A stretch of DNA of 64,000 nt from Massilia atriviolacea (GTDB lineage Bacteria; Pseudomonadota; Gammaproteobacteria; Burkholderiales; Burkholderiaceae_D): positions 62,001 to 126,000 of the forward strand of contig NZ_RXLQ01000003.1 in assembly GCF_003953935.1 (NCBI RefSeq), written 5' to 3'. Of the stretch, positions 51,779 through 59,738 are shown piece after piece. Within the stretch, counting starts at the first letter, position 1, and each line of letters begins with the position of its first letter. A model generated the notes under the pieces. It ran no database searches, was not told where the DNA came from, and worked only from the letters and a program-made list of their open reading frames with translations. A program made the position numbers and the translations under genes.

Positions 51779-52246
51779 ATGCGATACATACTTCTCGATA
51801 GAATTACGGCGCTTCAGCCGCCGCAACTGGCTTCGGGAGTCAAGTGCGTGTCGCTGTCGGACGATATCTTTGCCGACCATTTTCCGGGGCACCCCATCAT
51901 GCCCGGGGCGATGATCATCGAATCGATGGCGCAACTGGGCGGCGTGCTGGTCGAAGCGAGCATGCGCGAACAAGGCCGCCACGACCTGCATGCGCTACTG
52001 GTCACGGTCGACCGCGCCAAGTTTCGCCACCAGGTGCGCGCGGGCGACAAGATCGAACTCGAATGCCACGGCATCGTCGTGCATGAAGACGGCGGCCAGG
52101 TGCGCGCCATGGCGCGCGTGGACGGCAGGCTGGTGGCCGAAGCCGAACTGGCCTTCGCCTTTGCGCGCGTGACCAATCCCAAGCTGCTGGCGCGGCGCCG
52201 CGAGGTGCTCAATATCTGGCTCACCGGCTCGGCCGAGGACGCATGA
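51779..52246 (+). CDS. FabZ-like 3-hydroxyacyl-ACP dehydratase (hotdog fold)
   Basis: A 155-residue hotdog protein. The catalytic region DHFPGHPIMPGAMIIESMAQLGG contains the FabZ His (residue 38) and Glu (residue 48); YxxLDRI at the start (MRYILLDRIT) is also FabZ-like. It should remove water from 3-hydroxyacyl-ACP to give trans-2-enoyl-ACP. The ATG at 51779 is chosen over upstream starts because homologues begin at this strand; AAGG lies 9 bases before it. First gene of the plus-strand operon; it overlaps the KS gene by 4 bases. Confidence 0.9.
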   Translation: MRYILLDRITALQPPQLASGVKCVSLSDDIFADHFPGHPIMPGAMIIESMAQLGGVLVEASMREQGRHDLHALLVTVDRAKFRHQVRAGDKIELECHGIVVHEDGGQVRAMARVDGRLVAEAELAFAFARVTNPKLLARRREVLNIWLTGSAEDA

Positions 52247-53445
52247 CGGCAACGCGGGTGTTCGTGCGCGGCGTCGGCGCCATCACGGCATTGGGCGCGA
52301 ACTGGCCCGCCTCGCTCCAGGCGCTGGCCGCAGGGCGCAGCGCCATCGGACAGGTCGCCGGTTTCGATGCGGCCGGCTTTCCCTCCACCGCCGCTGCGCA
52401 GATCGCGGGCTTCGCGCACAGCGGCGACCGCCGCCTGGCGCTGGCCAGGGTCGCCGCGCGCGAAGCATGGCAGGCAGCCGGCGTCGATGTCGCGCCCAAG
52501 CGGCTCGGCATCTTTCTCGGGGCCGAATCCGGCCGCGCGCCGTTTGCCACCTTGCATGGACTGACCCGTGGCGCCGGCGGCGGTGCGCGCTTCGACCATG
52601 CGCAGTTCGGCGTCAAGGCGGCGGCGCTGGTGGCCGAATTCGACGCCTCCATCATTTCGCCGGCGGCCGTGACATCGGCGCTCGCCCTTGAATACGGCGC
52701 GCATGGGCCGGCGGTGACGATGTCGCTGGCCTGCGCCTCGGGCGCCAGTGCGATTGCCGAAGCGGCGCGCGCAATCCGCCTCGGCCTGTGCGAAGCGGCC
52801 CTGTGCGGCGGCGTGGGCGCCGATGTCGATCCGATGATGCTGGCCGGTTTCGGCCGCGTCGGCGCCCTGAGCGCGCGCGGCGTGTCGTGCCCGTTCGACC
52901 TGCGGCGCGACGGTTTCGTGGTCGGCGAGGGCGCCGCCATGGTGGTGCTGTCGCGCGAGCGCGGCAATGCGACGGTCGAACTGGCCGGCGAAGGCCGCAG
53001 CCTCGACGCCCATCACCTTACCGCTCCCGACCCGCAGGGCGATGGCGCCGCGCGCGCGATGCGTATCGCGCTTGCCGCCGCCGGACTCGATGCGGTCGGC
53101 TACATCCAGGCGCACGGCACCTCGACGCCCCTCAACGACGCGGTCGAAGCGCTGGCGCTGCGGCGAGTGCTGGGGGCCAGCCTCGACGCCGCCCATGTCA
53201 GCTCCGTCAAAGGGGCGCTCGGCCACTGGATCGCCGGCGCCGGGGCACTCGGCTTCCTGTGCGCGCACGCCGCGCTGGAACGGGGCATCGTGCTGCCGAC
53301 CGCGAACCTGACGCAGCCCGACCCCGCCTGCGCGCTTGCGCACGTGAGCGGCGGCGCGCTGCGCGCCAGCGTCGACGCGGCGCTGGTCAACGCCTTTGCC
53401 TTCGGCGGCGCCAATTGCAGCCTGGTGGCGAGGCGCTGCGCGTGA
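52243..53445 (+). CDS. Beta-ketoacyl-ACP synthase, complete triad (KS 1)
   Basis: A 400-residue FabF-type condensing enzyme. The nucleophile Cys 164 is in SLACASG, and the two catalytic His are in IQAHGTSTPLND (291) and SVKGALGHWIAGAG (328). The C-terminus NAFAFGGANCSLV is typical. Expected to elongate an ACP-bound chain by decarboxylative condensation. Together with the next, Cys-less protein it resembles a KS-alpha/KS-beta pair of type II polyketide synthases. It starts with a 4-base overlap with the dehydratase. Confidence 0.92.
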   Translation: MTATRVFVRGVGAITALGANWPASLQALAAGRSAIGQVAGFDAAGFPSTAAAQIAGFAHSGDRRLALARVAAREAWQAAGVDVAPKRLGIFLGAESGRAPFATLHGLTRGAGGGARFDHAQFGVKAAALVAEFDASIISPAAVTSALALEYGAHGPAVTMSLACASGASAIAEAARAIRLGLCEAALCGGVGADVDPMMLAGFGRVGALSARGVSCPFDLRRDGFVVGEGAAMVVLSRERGNATVELAGEGRSLDAHHLTAPDPQGDGAARAMRIALAAAGLDAVGYIQAHGTSTPLNDAVEALALRRVLGASLDAAHVSSVKGALGHWIAGAGALGFLCAHAALERGIVLPTANLTQPDPACALAHVSGGALRASVDAALVNAFAFGGANCSLVARRCA

Positions 53446-54458
53446 GGCAGGTATATATATCCGGCGCGGCCGCCGTCAGCGCGTTCGGCTTCGACTGGCG
53501 CGGCATGTCCGGCCATGCCGGGTTTATTCCCAGCGGCCAGCTGTCTTCAACCCATGGCGGCGTGATGGCGTCCGAAGTGCCTGCCATCCCGCCGCGGATC
53601 GATGCGGATGCGCGTGCGCGCAAGCTGATGGCCCATCCGGCGCGGCTCGCTGCGGTGGCCCTGCGGCTGGCGCTGGAGGACGCGCGCTGGAGCGCCCAGG
53701 AACGCGAGCAAGCGGCGCTATACCTTGGCGTGGGTGCGTCCGGCTGCTCGATGGAGGAACTGAGCCGCATGCTGGCAGCGAGCATCGCCGATCATGCGTT
53801 TTCGCTGGAGCGGTTCGGCGGCGCCGGGCTGGCGGCCTGCAATCCCCTGTTCGCGTTCCAGTTGATGAACAACTTCACGCTGTGCCATGGCGCGATCCTG
53901 AACGGCACGGGTGGCCCGAACAGTGCGTTTTACTCGCGCGGGACCGGCACGCTGGCGGCATTGGGCGAGGCGCACTGGCTGGTCGCGTCCGGAGAATGCG
54001 ATACGGCGCTGGCCGGGGGCGCCGATTCGGCCCTGCATCCGGTCACCTGGACGCAGCTCGACGCCGCCGGCTACCCTGCGGGCGGCTTCGTTCCGGCCGA
54101 AGGCGCCGGCCTGCTGGCCCTGTCCGCGCGCGCCGAGGGGGCGCTGGCGACGCTGGACGCCGTCAGCTTCCACAGCGCCCGCGCCTGGGAGCGCAACCCC
54201 GGCTTGCTGCCGGACGAGGCGCGCGACGACACCATCGTCGTGATTGCGCCCTGGGGCAGCGAAGCGCGCCGCCGGCTCGGCCAGCAAAATGCGTTCGACG
54301 TCAGCCTGGGTTTCGGTGACGCGCTGGCCGCCGCGCCGGCGCTGGGCTGGTGCGTGGCGCTCGACCTGATCCGCCAGGGCCGCTGCCGGCGCGCTACCGT
54401 GCTCAGTGCCGGCATCGATGGCGGCCTTGGCGTCGCACAGTTCGGGAGCGTGGCATGA
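53442..54458 (+). CDS. KS-like protein without catalytic triad (chain-length-factor-like 1)
   Basis: A 338-residue protein with the thiolase fold of ketosynthases, shorter than usual. The nucleophile elbow reads SRGTGT where KS 1 has ACASG (Cys replaced by Gly), and neither catalytic His motif is present; the late segment reads LGFGDALAAAPALG in place of the KGALGH loop. It therefore cannot condense by itself and probably partners KS 1 as a chain-length-factor analogue. The GTG start makes a GTGA overlap with the KS 1 stop. Confidence 0.82.
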   Translation: MRQVYISGAAAVSAFGFDWRGMSGHAGFIPSGQLSSTHGGVMASEVPAIPPRIDADARARKLMAHPARLAAVALRLALEDARWSAQEREQAALYLGVGASGCSMEELSRMLAASIADHAFSLERFGGAGLAACNPLFAFQLMNNFTLCHGAILNGTGGPNSAFYSRGTGTLAALGEAHWLVASGECDTALAGGADSALHPVTWTQLDAAGYPAGGFVPAEGAGLLALSARAEGALATLDAVSFHSARAWERNPGLLPDEARDDTIVVIAPWGSEARRRLGQQNAFDVSLGFGDALAAAPALGWCVALDLIRQGRCRRATVLSAGIDGGLGVAQFGSVA

Positions 54459-55723
54459 CGCGCGCCGTCATCACGGGCGCGGGCGCGGTCAGCGCCTTCG
54501 GCGTCGGCGTGCCTGCCTTGTTCGACGGGCTGGCACATGGCCGCACTTGCATCGCCCCGATCCGCTCCTTCGACGCGTCCGCGTTCGACACGCGCGTGGC
54601 CTGCGAAGTGGCAGGCGCCGGTATCGGGCGCGGCTGGCTGCGGGACCATCTCGGCCATCTCGGCGGCGCCGAAGCGGTGCTCGACCGCTACGAACGCGCC
54701 GGCGCATGGCGCGACCGCAAGTGCATGTTCGCCTTGCTGGCCGCCGTTGAAGCATGGCGCATGGCCGGCTGCGGGCCGGGCGACGACGAGGCCTCGCTGG
54801 TGATGGCGCTGGGCCTGGAACAGGCTTTCCTCGACGACTTCGGCCCCATGTTCAGCGGGCAGGAGATCGACTGGTCCATCGGCGGCCACACGGGGATTCG
54901 CTTCCGTTCCGACGTCGACCTGGGCGCGCGCCTGGTCGGCGATGTCCTTGGCCTGTATGGCCCGGCCATCGTCAACGCCTCCGCCTGCGCCGCCGGCGGG
55001 CTGGCGATTGCCCATGCGGCTTCCCTGATCGAGCGCGGCGCCGCGTCCATCGTCCTGTGCGGCGGCGCCGATTCGATGGTCAATCCCTTCGGCCTGGGCG
55101 GCATGTCGCGCCTCGGAGCGCCGTCGCCGCGCAACGACAGCGATGCCTGCCGCCCGTTCGACCTGCGCCGCGACGGGCTGGCGATCGGGGAGGGCGCCGC
55201 CATGTTGATCGTGGAATCGGAGCAGCGGGCCGCCAGCCGTGGCGCGCGCGTGCTGGCCCGTGTACTGGGCTATGGCAGCACGCAGGACGCTTACCGTGTC
55301 ACCGCGCCGCGTCCGGATGGCGCGGCCGCGCGGCGGGCGATGGAACTGGCACTGGCGCGCGCGCGGCTGTCACCGAAGGAAATCGGCTACATCAACGCCC
55401 ACGGTACCGGGACGCTCCTCAACGACGTGGCCGAGGCGCGCGCCATCGCCGCCGTCTTCGGCCCCGGCGCGGTGCCTGTCGGCTCGGTCAAGGGCGCCAT
55501 CGGGCACCTGATGGCGGCGTCGGGAGCGATCGAAGCGGCCGCCTGCCTGCTGCCCTTCGACCGCAATCTGCTGCCGGGAACGGCCAACCACCGCGACCCC
55601 GATCCGCAGTGCGAGGTGGACGTGATCGGCGCGCCGCGTGCGGCGAGCGTCGACGCGGTGCTGAGTAATTCGTTCGGCTTCGGCGGCCAGAACGTGTCCC
55701 TGATCCTCGGACGGCCCGCATGA
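54455..55723 (+). CDS. Beta-ketoacyl-ACP synthase, complete triad (KS 2)
   Basis: A 422-residue FabF-type enzyme with Cys 178 in NASACAAGG, His 316 in INAHGTGTLLND and His 351 in SVKGAIGHLMAASG. It differs from KS 1 by an insertion around residues 100-150 (EQAFLDDFGPMFSGQEIDWSIGGHTG) that shapes the acyl pocket in related enzymes, so the two may act on different chain lengths. Coupled by ATGA overlaps on both sides. Confidence 0.92.
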   Translation: MTRAVITGAGAVSAFGVGVPALFDGLAHGRTCIAPIRSFDASAFDTRVACEVAGAGIGRGWLRDHLGHLGGAEAVLDRYERAGAWRDRKCMFALLAAVEAWRMAGCGPGDDEASLVMALGLEQAFLDDFGPMFSGQEIDWSIGGHTGIRFRSDVDLGARLVGDVLGLYGPAIVNASACAAGGLAIAHAASLIERGAASIVLCGGADSMVNPFGLGGMSRLGAPSPRNDSDACRPFDLRRDGLAIGEGAAMLIVESEQRAASRGARVLARVLGYGSTQDAYRVTAPRPDGAAARRAMELALARARLSPKEIGYINAHGTGTLLNDVAEARAIAAVFGPGAVPVGSVKGAIGHLMAASGAIEAAACLLPFDRNLLPGTANHRDPDPQCEVDVIGAPRAASVDAVLSNSFGFGGQNVSLILGRPA

Positions 55724-56865
55724 AGGCATTGCTGACAGGCCGCGCGTGGCGCACCCCGCTCGGTTCAGGCATCGGCGACGTGGTCGAGCGCCTGCTGGCC
55801 GGCGAACGCGCGGCCCAGCCCAATGCGCGCTTCGATGCGCGCAGCTACGCTTGCACCCTGGCCGCCACCATCGCGGAGCCGCCGGCGCCGTCGCGCCACG
55901 CGCGCTTCCTGCGCCGCATGGGCCTGTACGCGGTCGAGGTGGCGGCCGAGGCGATGCGAGACGCCGGCGTGACGGGGAGCGAGCGGGTAGGGCTGTTCTT
56001 CGGCTACGGAGGCCTGCGTGCGCACTGGGACGACCTGATGCCGGCGTTCGAGCACCAGCAGACCGATGGCCACGGTGCATGGGACCGCGGCCTGGCGCTG
56101 CTGCATCCGTTCTGGATCCTGCAGCATCTGTCGAACAACGCCCACGCCATCGCAGCCCAGGAACTGGGCGCGCGCGGCGAAGGCGCGACCTACGGCGGCG
56201 CCAATGCCGGCGCGCAGGCGCTGGCCGGGGCGATCCGCGCGCTGGCCGCCGGCGCCGTCGACGTGGCGCTGGTGGTCGGCTACGACAGCCTGGTCGAGCC
56301 GGAAACGCTGGTCGAACTGGCGGCGCGCGGTTCGTCGGTGTCGACCGTGCTGGCGGCGCCGTACGATATGGCCGCGCAGGGTTTCGTGCCCGGCGAAGCT
56401 GCGGCGGCGCTGGTCCTGCGGCGCAGCGGCCCCGCGCGCGCGGCCATCGAAGCGCTGGACGGCGCCGATGGCGAAAAGGGCGAGCCGCAGGCGGCACTGC
56501 TGGCGCGCCTGGTACGCTCGCTCGCGCACCCCGGCGACGCGGTCGACGGCTGCGGCCTGGCGCGGACAGGCTTCGACTCGGCCGAGCGCCGGGTGGTGGC
56601 CGACGTCACCGGCGCCGACGCGCCCCTGTGTTGTATCATGAGCGCCATGGGACAAATCGGCGCCGCCACTTCAGTTGTTCAAGCCATCGCGCTGGCAGAG
56701 CTGCTGCGACGCCAGCAACTGCCGCCGGTCGCCGCGTTGCGCGACGCCGCGCCCGGGCCCTTGCGCCCGATTCTGCTGGCCGAAGCATCCGGTCGCCGCT
56801 CCGCCATCGGCCTGTCCGCCAGCGCGCCGGGCCTGGCGGGGATCGTCCGCGTGGCGCTGCCATGA
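55720..56865 (+). CDS. KS-like protein without catalytic triad (chain-length-factor-like 2)
   Basis: A 381-residue ketosynthase-fold protein. At the nucleophile position it reads ATYGGANAG, without Cys, and the later loops read SAMGQIGAATS instead of a K-G-H motif. It follows KS 2 just as the first inactive protein follows KS 1, so the cluster holds two active/inactive pairs. The N-terminal half is only weakly like the first inactive protein, which suggests separate specialisation. Confidence 0.8.
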   Translation: MKALLTGRAWRTPLGSGIGDVVERLLAGERAAQPNARFDARSYACTLAATIAEPPAPSRHARFLRRMGLYAVEVAAEAMRDAGVTGSERVGLFFGYGGLRAHWDDLMPAFEHQQTDGHGAWDRGLALLHPFWILQHLSNNAHAIAAQELGARGEGATYGGANAGAQALAGAIRALAAGAVDVALVVGYDSLVEPETLVELAARGSSVSTVLAAPYDMAAQGFVPGEAAAALVLRRSGPARAAIEALDGADGEKGEPQAALLARLVRSLAHPGDAVDGCGLARTGFDSAERRVVADVTGADAPLCCIMSAMGQIGAATSVVQAIALAELLRRQQLPPVAALRDAAPGPLRPILLAEASGRRSAIGLSASAPGLAGIVRVALP

Positions 56866-57596
56866 AGACCGCGCTCGTTACCGGCGGCTCGCGCGGCATC
56901 GGCGCGGCCATCGTGCTCGCGCTGGCGCGCAAGGGCTTTACCGTCATCCTGAACTACCGCAGCGACGATGCCGCCGCCTCCGGCGTGGCCGAACAGGTCG
57001 CGGCGCTGGGGGGCGAATGCGTGCTCGCGCGTGCCGACGTGTCGGACGTGGCGCAGGTCGATGCGCTGTTCGCCGACATCGACAGCCGCTTCGGCCAGCT
57101 CGATGTCCTCGTCTGCAACGCCGGCGTGCTGCGCGACACGCTGCTCGGCGCCAGCGAGCCGGCCGATTTCGACGATATTTTCTCGGTGAATATCTCGGGC
57201 GTGGTCAATTGCTGCCGCCAGGCCTCGCGCCGCATGGTGGCGCGCCGGCGCGGCGCGATCGTCAACATGTCGTCGGTGGCGGCCACGCGTCCGGGCCGGG
57301 GACAGAGCAACTACGCGGCCTCAAAAGGCGCGGTCGAAGCTTTCACCAAAGCGCTGGCGGTCGAACTGGCCCCGCGCGGCATTCGGGTCAATGCCGTGGC
57401 GCCGGGCGTGATCGAGACCGACATGACGCGCGACATCCGCGCGCTGGCGCCGCAAGAACTGAACAAACGCATCCTGCTCCGGCGCGTGGGCGGCGCGCAT
57501 GAAGTGGCGGCCGTCGTCGCCTTCCTGTGCGGCGACGAGGCCAGCTACGTCACCGCGCAGGTATGGCATGTGGACGGAGGATTCAAGGCAGAATGA
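56862..57596 (+). CDS. FabG-like 3-oxoacyl-ACP reductase
   Basis: A 244-residue SDR very close in style to FabG: TGGSRGIG cofactor loop, CNAGVLRDTLL, catalytic NMSSVAA and YAASK, APGVIETDM and a C-terminal VDGGF. It should reduce 3-oxoacyl-ACP made by the condensing enzymes, ahead of the FabZ-like dehydratase. Overlaps both neighbours by 4 bases. Confidence 0.93.
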   Translation: MKTALVTGGSRGIGAAIVLALARKGFTVILNYRSDDAAASGVAEQVAALGGECVLARADVSDVAQVDALFADIDSRFGQLDVLVCNAGVLRDTLLGASEPADFDDIFSVNISGVVNCCRQASRRMVARRRGAIVNMSSVAATRPGRGQSNYAASKGAVEAFTKALAVELAPRGIRVNAVAPGVIETDMTRDIRALAPQELNKRILLRRVGGAHEVAAVVAFLCGDEASYVTAQVWHVDGGFKAE

Positions 57597-58267
57597 ACGA
57601 ACAGACCACCCTCGACTGGTTTCTCTCGCGCCGCAGCACGCGCGAATTTTCCGGCCGCCCGGTCGAGCGCGAGACCATCGAACGCCTGCTGCTGGCGGCT
57701 ACCAGCGCGCCCTCGGCCAGCAACCGCCAGCCGTGGCAGTTCGCCGTGGTGCGCTCGCGCAGCCTGCGCACCAGTATCGCGGAGGCGGTGCGCGAGCGCG
57801 CCGACGAGATGAAGGCGGTCATCGCGCGCGGCCACCACGCCGAGGACTACGGCAGCTACGGCGACTTTTTCCATGAACCCTTGATGAGCGCCGCCGTCAT
57901 CATCGTCCCGCAGTACCGCCAATTCCCCGACCTGATCGCCAACCTGCTTGCCTCGGGTGGCGCCGATCCGTCCGCGTACCACACCGCCGGCGCCATGCAG
58001 GCCGAACTCTGCTCCACCAGCGCCGCCGTCATGAACCTGCTGCTGCAGGCGCACGCCAGCGGCCTTGGCGGCTGCTGGATGGCGGGGCCGATGATCGCGC
58101 GCGACCGCATCTGCGCGCTGCTCGGCATCGCCGCACCGTGGCAGATGGTCGGCGCGATCGCGCTGGGCTATCCGGCCGGGCCCGCACCCGAACAAAAACC
58201 CCGCAAACCGCTGGGCCGCGTGGCCCGCTGGTTCGACGACGAACATACCGATGAGGACAACGCCTGA
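57593..58267 (+). CDS. Nitroreductase-family flavoprotein
   Basis: A 224-residue FMN enzyme with the family start RRSTREFSGRPVERETIERLLLAATSAPSASNRQPWQF and the late GLGGCWMAGP..ARDRICALLGIAAPWQMVGAIALGYP. Inside a fatty-acid-like cluster it may reduce an enoyl or imine bond, since no enoyl-ACP reductase of the FabI/K/V type is visible, or oxidise an intermediate. That role is inference. It is coupled to the FabG-like gene and abuts the ACP gene. Confidence 0.9.
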   Translation: MNEQTTLDWFLSRRSTREFSGRPVERETIERLLLAATSAPSASNRQPWQFAVVRSRSLRTSIAEAVRERADEMKAVIARGHHAEDYGSYGDFFHEPLMSAAVIIVPQYRQFPDLIANLLASGGADPSAYHTAGAMQAELCSTSAAVMNLLLQAHASGLGGCWMAGPMIARDRICALLGIAAPWQMVGAIALGYPAGPAPEQKPRKPLGRVARWFDDEHTDEDNA

Positions 58268-58681
58268 ATGACCACCACCACGCCCCAGGAAATCGAAGAT
58301 ACCGTACGCGCCATCGTGGCCGAATCGCTGGCCATTCCCGCCAGCGACGTGCCGCCGACGGTCAGCCTGATCGGGGAACTGGGCGCCGAGTCGCTCGATT
58401 TTCTCGACATCGTCTTCAAGCTCGAACGCACCTACGGCATCCAGGTCACGCGCGGCGAACTCGAACGCGCAGCGCGCGGCGACATGTCCGACGACGAATT
58501 CGCCCCCGGCGGCGTGATCTCGGAGGCGGGCCTGGCGCGCCTGCGCGAGCTGATGCCCGAGGTGGCCGGCCAGATCAAGCCGGGCCTGCATCCGGGCCAG
58601 ATTCTCGGCCTGTTCACGGTGCAGACCTTCGTGCACCTGGTGGTCGGCAAACTCGCACAGCGCAGCGCCAACGTCGCCTGA
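58268..58681 (+). CDS. Acyl carrier protein with C-terminal extension
   Basis: A 137-residue carrier protein. The phosphopantetheine site is Ser 42 in LGAESLDFLDIVFKLE, in an acidic helical context. Ordinary ACPs have about 80 residues; here a further 50 or more (FAPGGVISEAGLARLRELMP...GLFTVQTFVHLVVGKL) form an amphipathic tail that may dock a cluster enzyme or the membrane. It starts directly after the nitroreductase stop and ends 4 bases before the membrane protein gene. Confidence 0.9.
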   Translation: MTTTTPQEIEDTVRAIVAESLAIPASDVPPTVSLIGELGAESLDFLDIVFKLERTYGIQVTRGELERAARGDMSDDEFAPGGVISEAGLARLRELMPEVAGQIKPGLHPGQILGLFTVQTFVHLVVGKLAQRSANVA

Positions 58682-58685
58682 CGCC

Positions 58686-59738
58686 ATGACACGCTGGATC
58701 GGCGGCCCGCTGTTCGACGCCTGTTTCTTTTTCGGGAGCGGCGTCGTCGCGCTGGCGGCGGGCCTGCTGATGCTGGCCGCGCCAGCCGCCGTGCTGCCGC
58801 TGTGGTTCGCCTGGATCTGGCTGGTGGAAGGCCCGCACCTGTGCGCCACCTGGCAGCGCACCTACCTCGACGCCGCCTTTCGGCGCGAGCGCGGCCGCCT
58901 GCTGTGGACCAGCCTCGCGTGGCTGCTGCCCGGACCCGTCCTGCTGGCCGCGAGCTGGATCGGCGGCCGCCCGGAGCCGTTCCTGCTGTTCCTCGGTTTC
59001 GTGGCGCTGTGGTCCTTCCACCATGCGGTGCGCCAGCACCACGGCATCTTGTCCGTGTACCAGCGCCTGGGCCAGGCCGATGCCGCCGCCCGCGCGGCAG
59101 ACACGCGCCTGCTGCACGGCATCTTGTGGGCCGCCTTCGGCCTGCTCGCGCTGGCGCATCCGGCCAACCTGGACCTGGCCGGACGTGTCGCCTGGGGCGC
59201 GCATGCGATCGTCGCGCTGGCCGCACTGCTGGCGGCCGCCGTGCTGGCCTGGGCGGTGCTGCTGGTGCGGCGCTGGCGTCGCGGCAGCGCGCTCAGGCCG
59301 GGCGTGTTCGGCCTCGTGGTCGCGGTCGGAACGACCCTGTTTTCCCTGTTCGCGGTCGGCATGCGCGAGCCGCTGCTGGCCAATCCGCTCACCACCGAAC
59401 AGGTGTTCATGGCCGCCACCATCGTCGGCGGCACGCTGCACGGCTTGCAGTACATCGGCATCGTGATCGCCACCGAACGCCGGCGCGTCAAGCCGGTCCG
59501 CGCAGCGGGACCGGTGCTGGCGTATGCGCTCATGCTGGCGGCGTCGCTGCTGTACGTGGCCCTGAACCTGGCGCGCGGCGGGGCGCCGGTGGGCGCGGCG
59601 CCAGGTTCGGCATCGGCCCAGGTGTTCCTGGCCCTGTACTGGGGCCTGTTCTGCCACCACTTCTGGCTCGACCAGAAAATCTGGCGCCCATCGACCGACG
59701 CGCGCCTGCGCGCCGAACTCGGACTGGGCGCCGCATGA
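58686..59738 (+). CDS. Polytopic membrane protein with conserved-looking His clusters
   Basis: A 350-residue protein with about eight hydrophobic helices. His-rich motifs sit at the ends of helices: FHHAVRQHHG (about residues 115-125), TLHGLQY (about 250) and CHHFWLDQKIW (near the C-terminus). The spacing of HHxxxQHH, HG and HHxxxD is reminiscent of metal-binding membrane enzymes such as desaturases and hydroxylases, but it does not fit the standard three-His-box pattern. I do not recognise the family. Its place between the ACP and aminotransferase genes suggests that it modifies or exports the lipid-like product. Confidence 0.75.
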   Translation: MTRWIGGPLFDACFFFGSGVVALAAGLLMLAAPAAVLPLWFAWIWLVEGPHLCATWQRTYLDAAFRRERGRLLWTSLAWLLPGPVLLAASWIGGRPEPFLLFLGFVALWSFHHAVRQHHGILSVYQRLGQADAAARAADTRLLHGILWAAFGLLALAHPANLDLAGRVAWGAHAIVALAALLAAAVLAWAVLLVRRWRRGSALRPGVFGLVVAVGTTLFSLFAVGMREPLLANPLTTEQVFMAATIVGGTLHGLQYIGIVIATERRRVKPVRAAGPVLAYALMLAASLLYVALNLARGGAPVGAAPGSASAQVFLALYWGLFCHHFWLDQKIWRPSTDARLRAELGLGAA

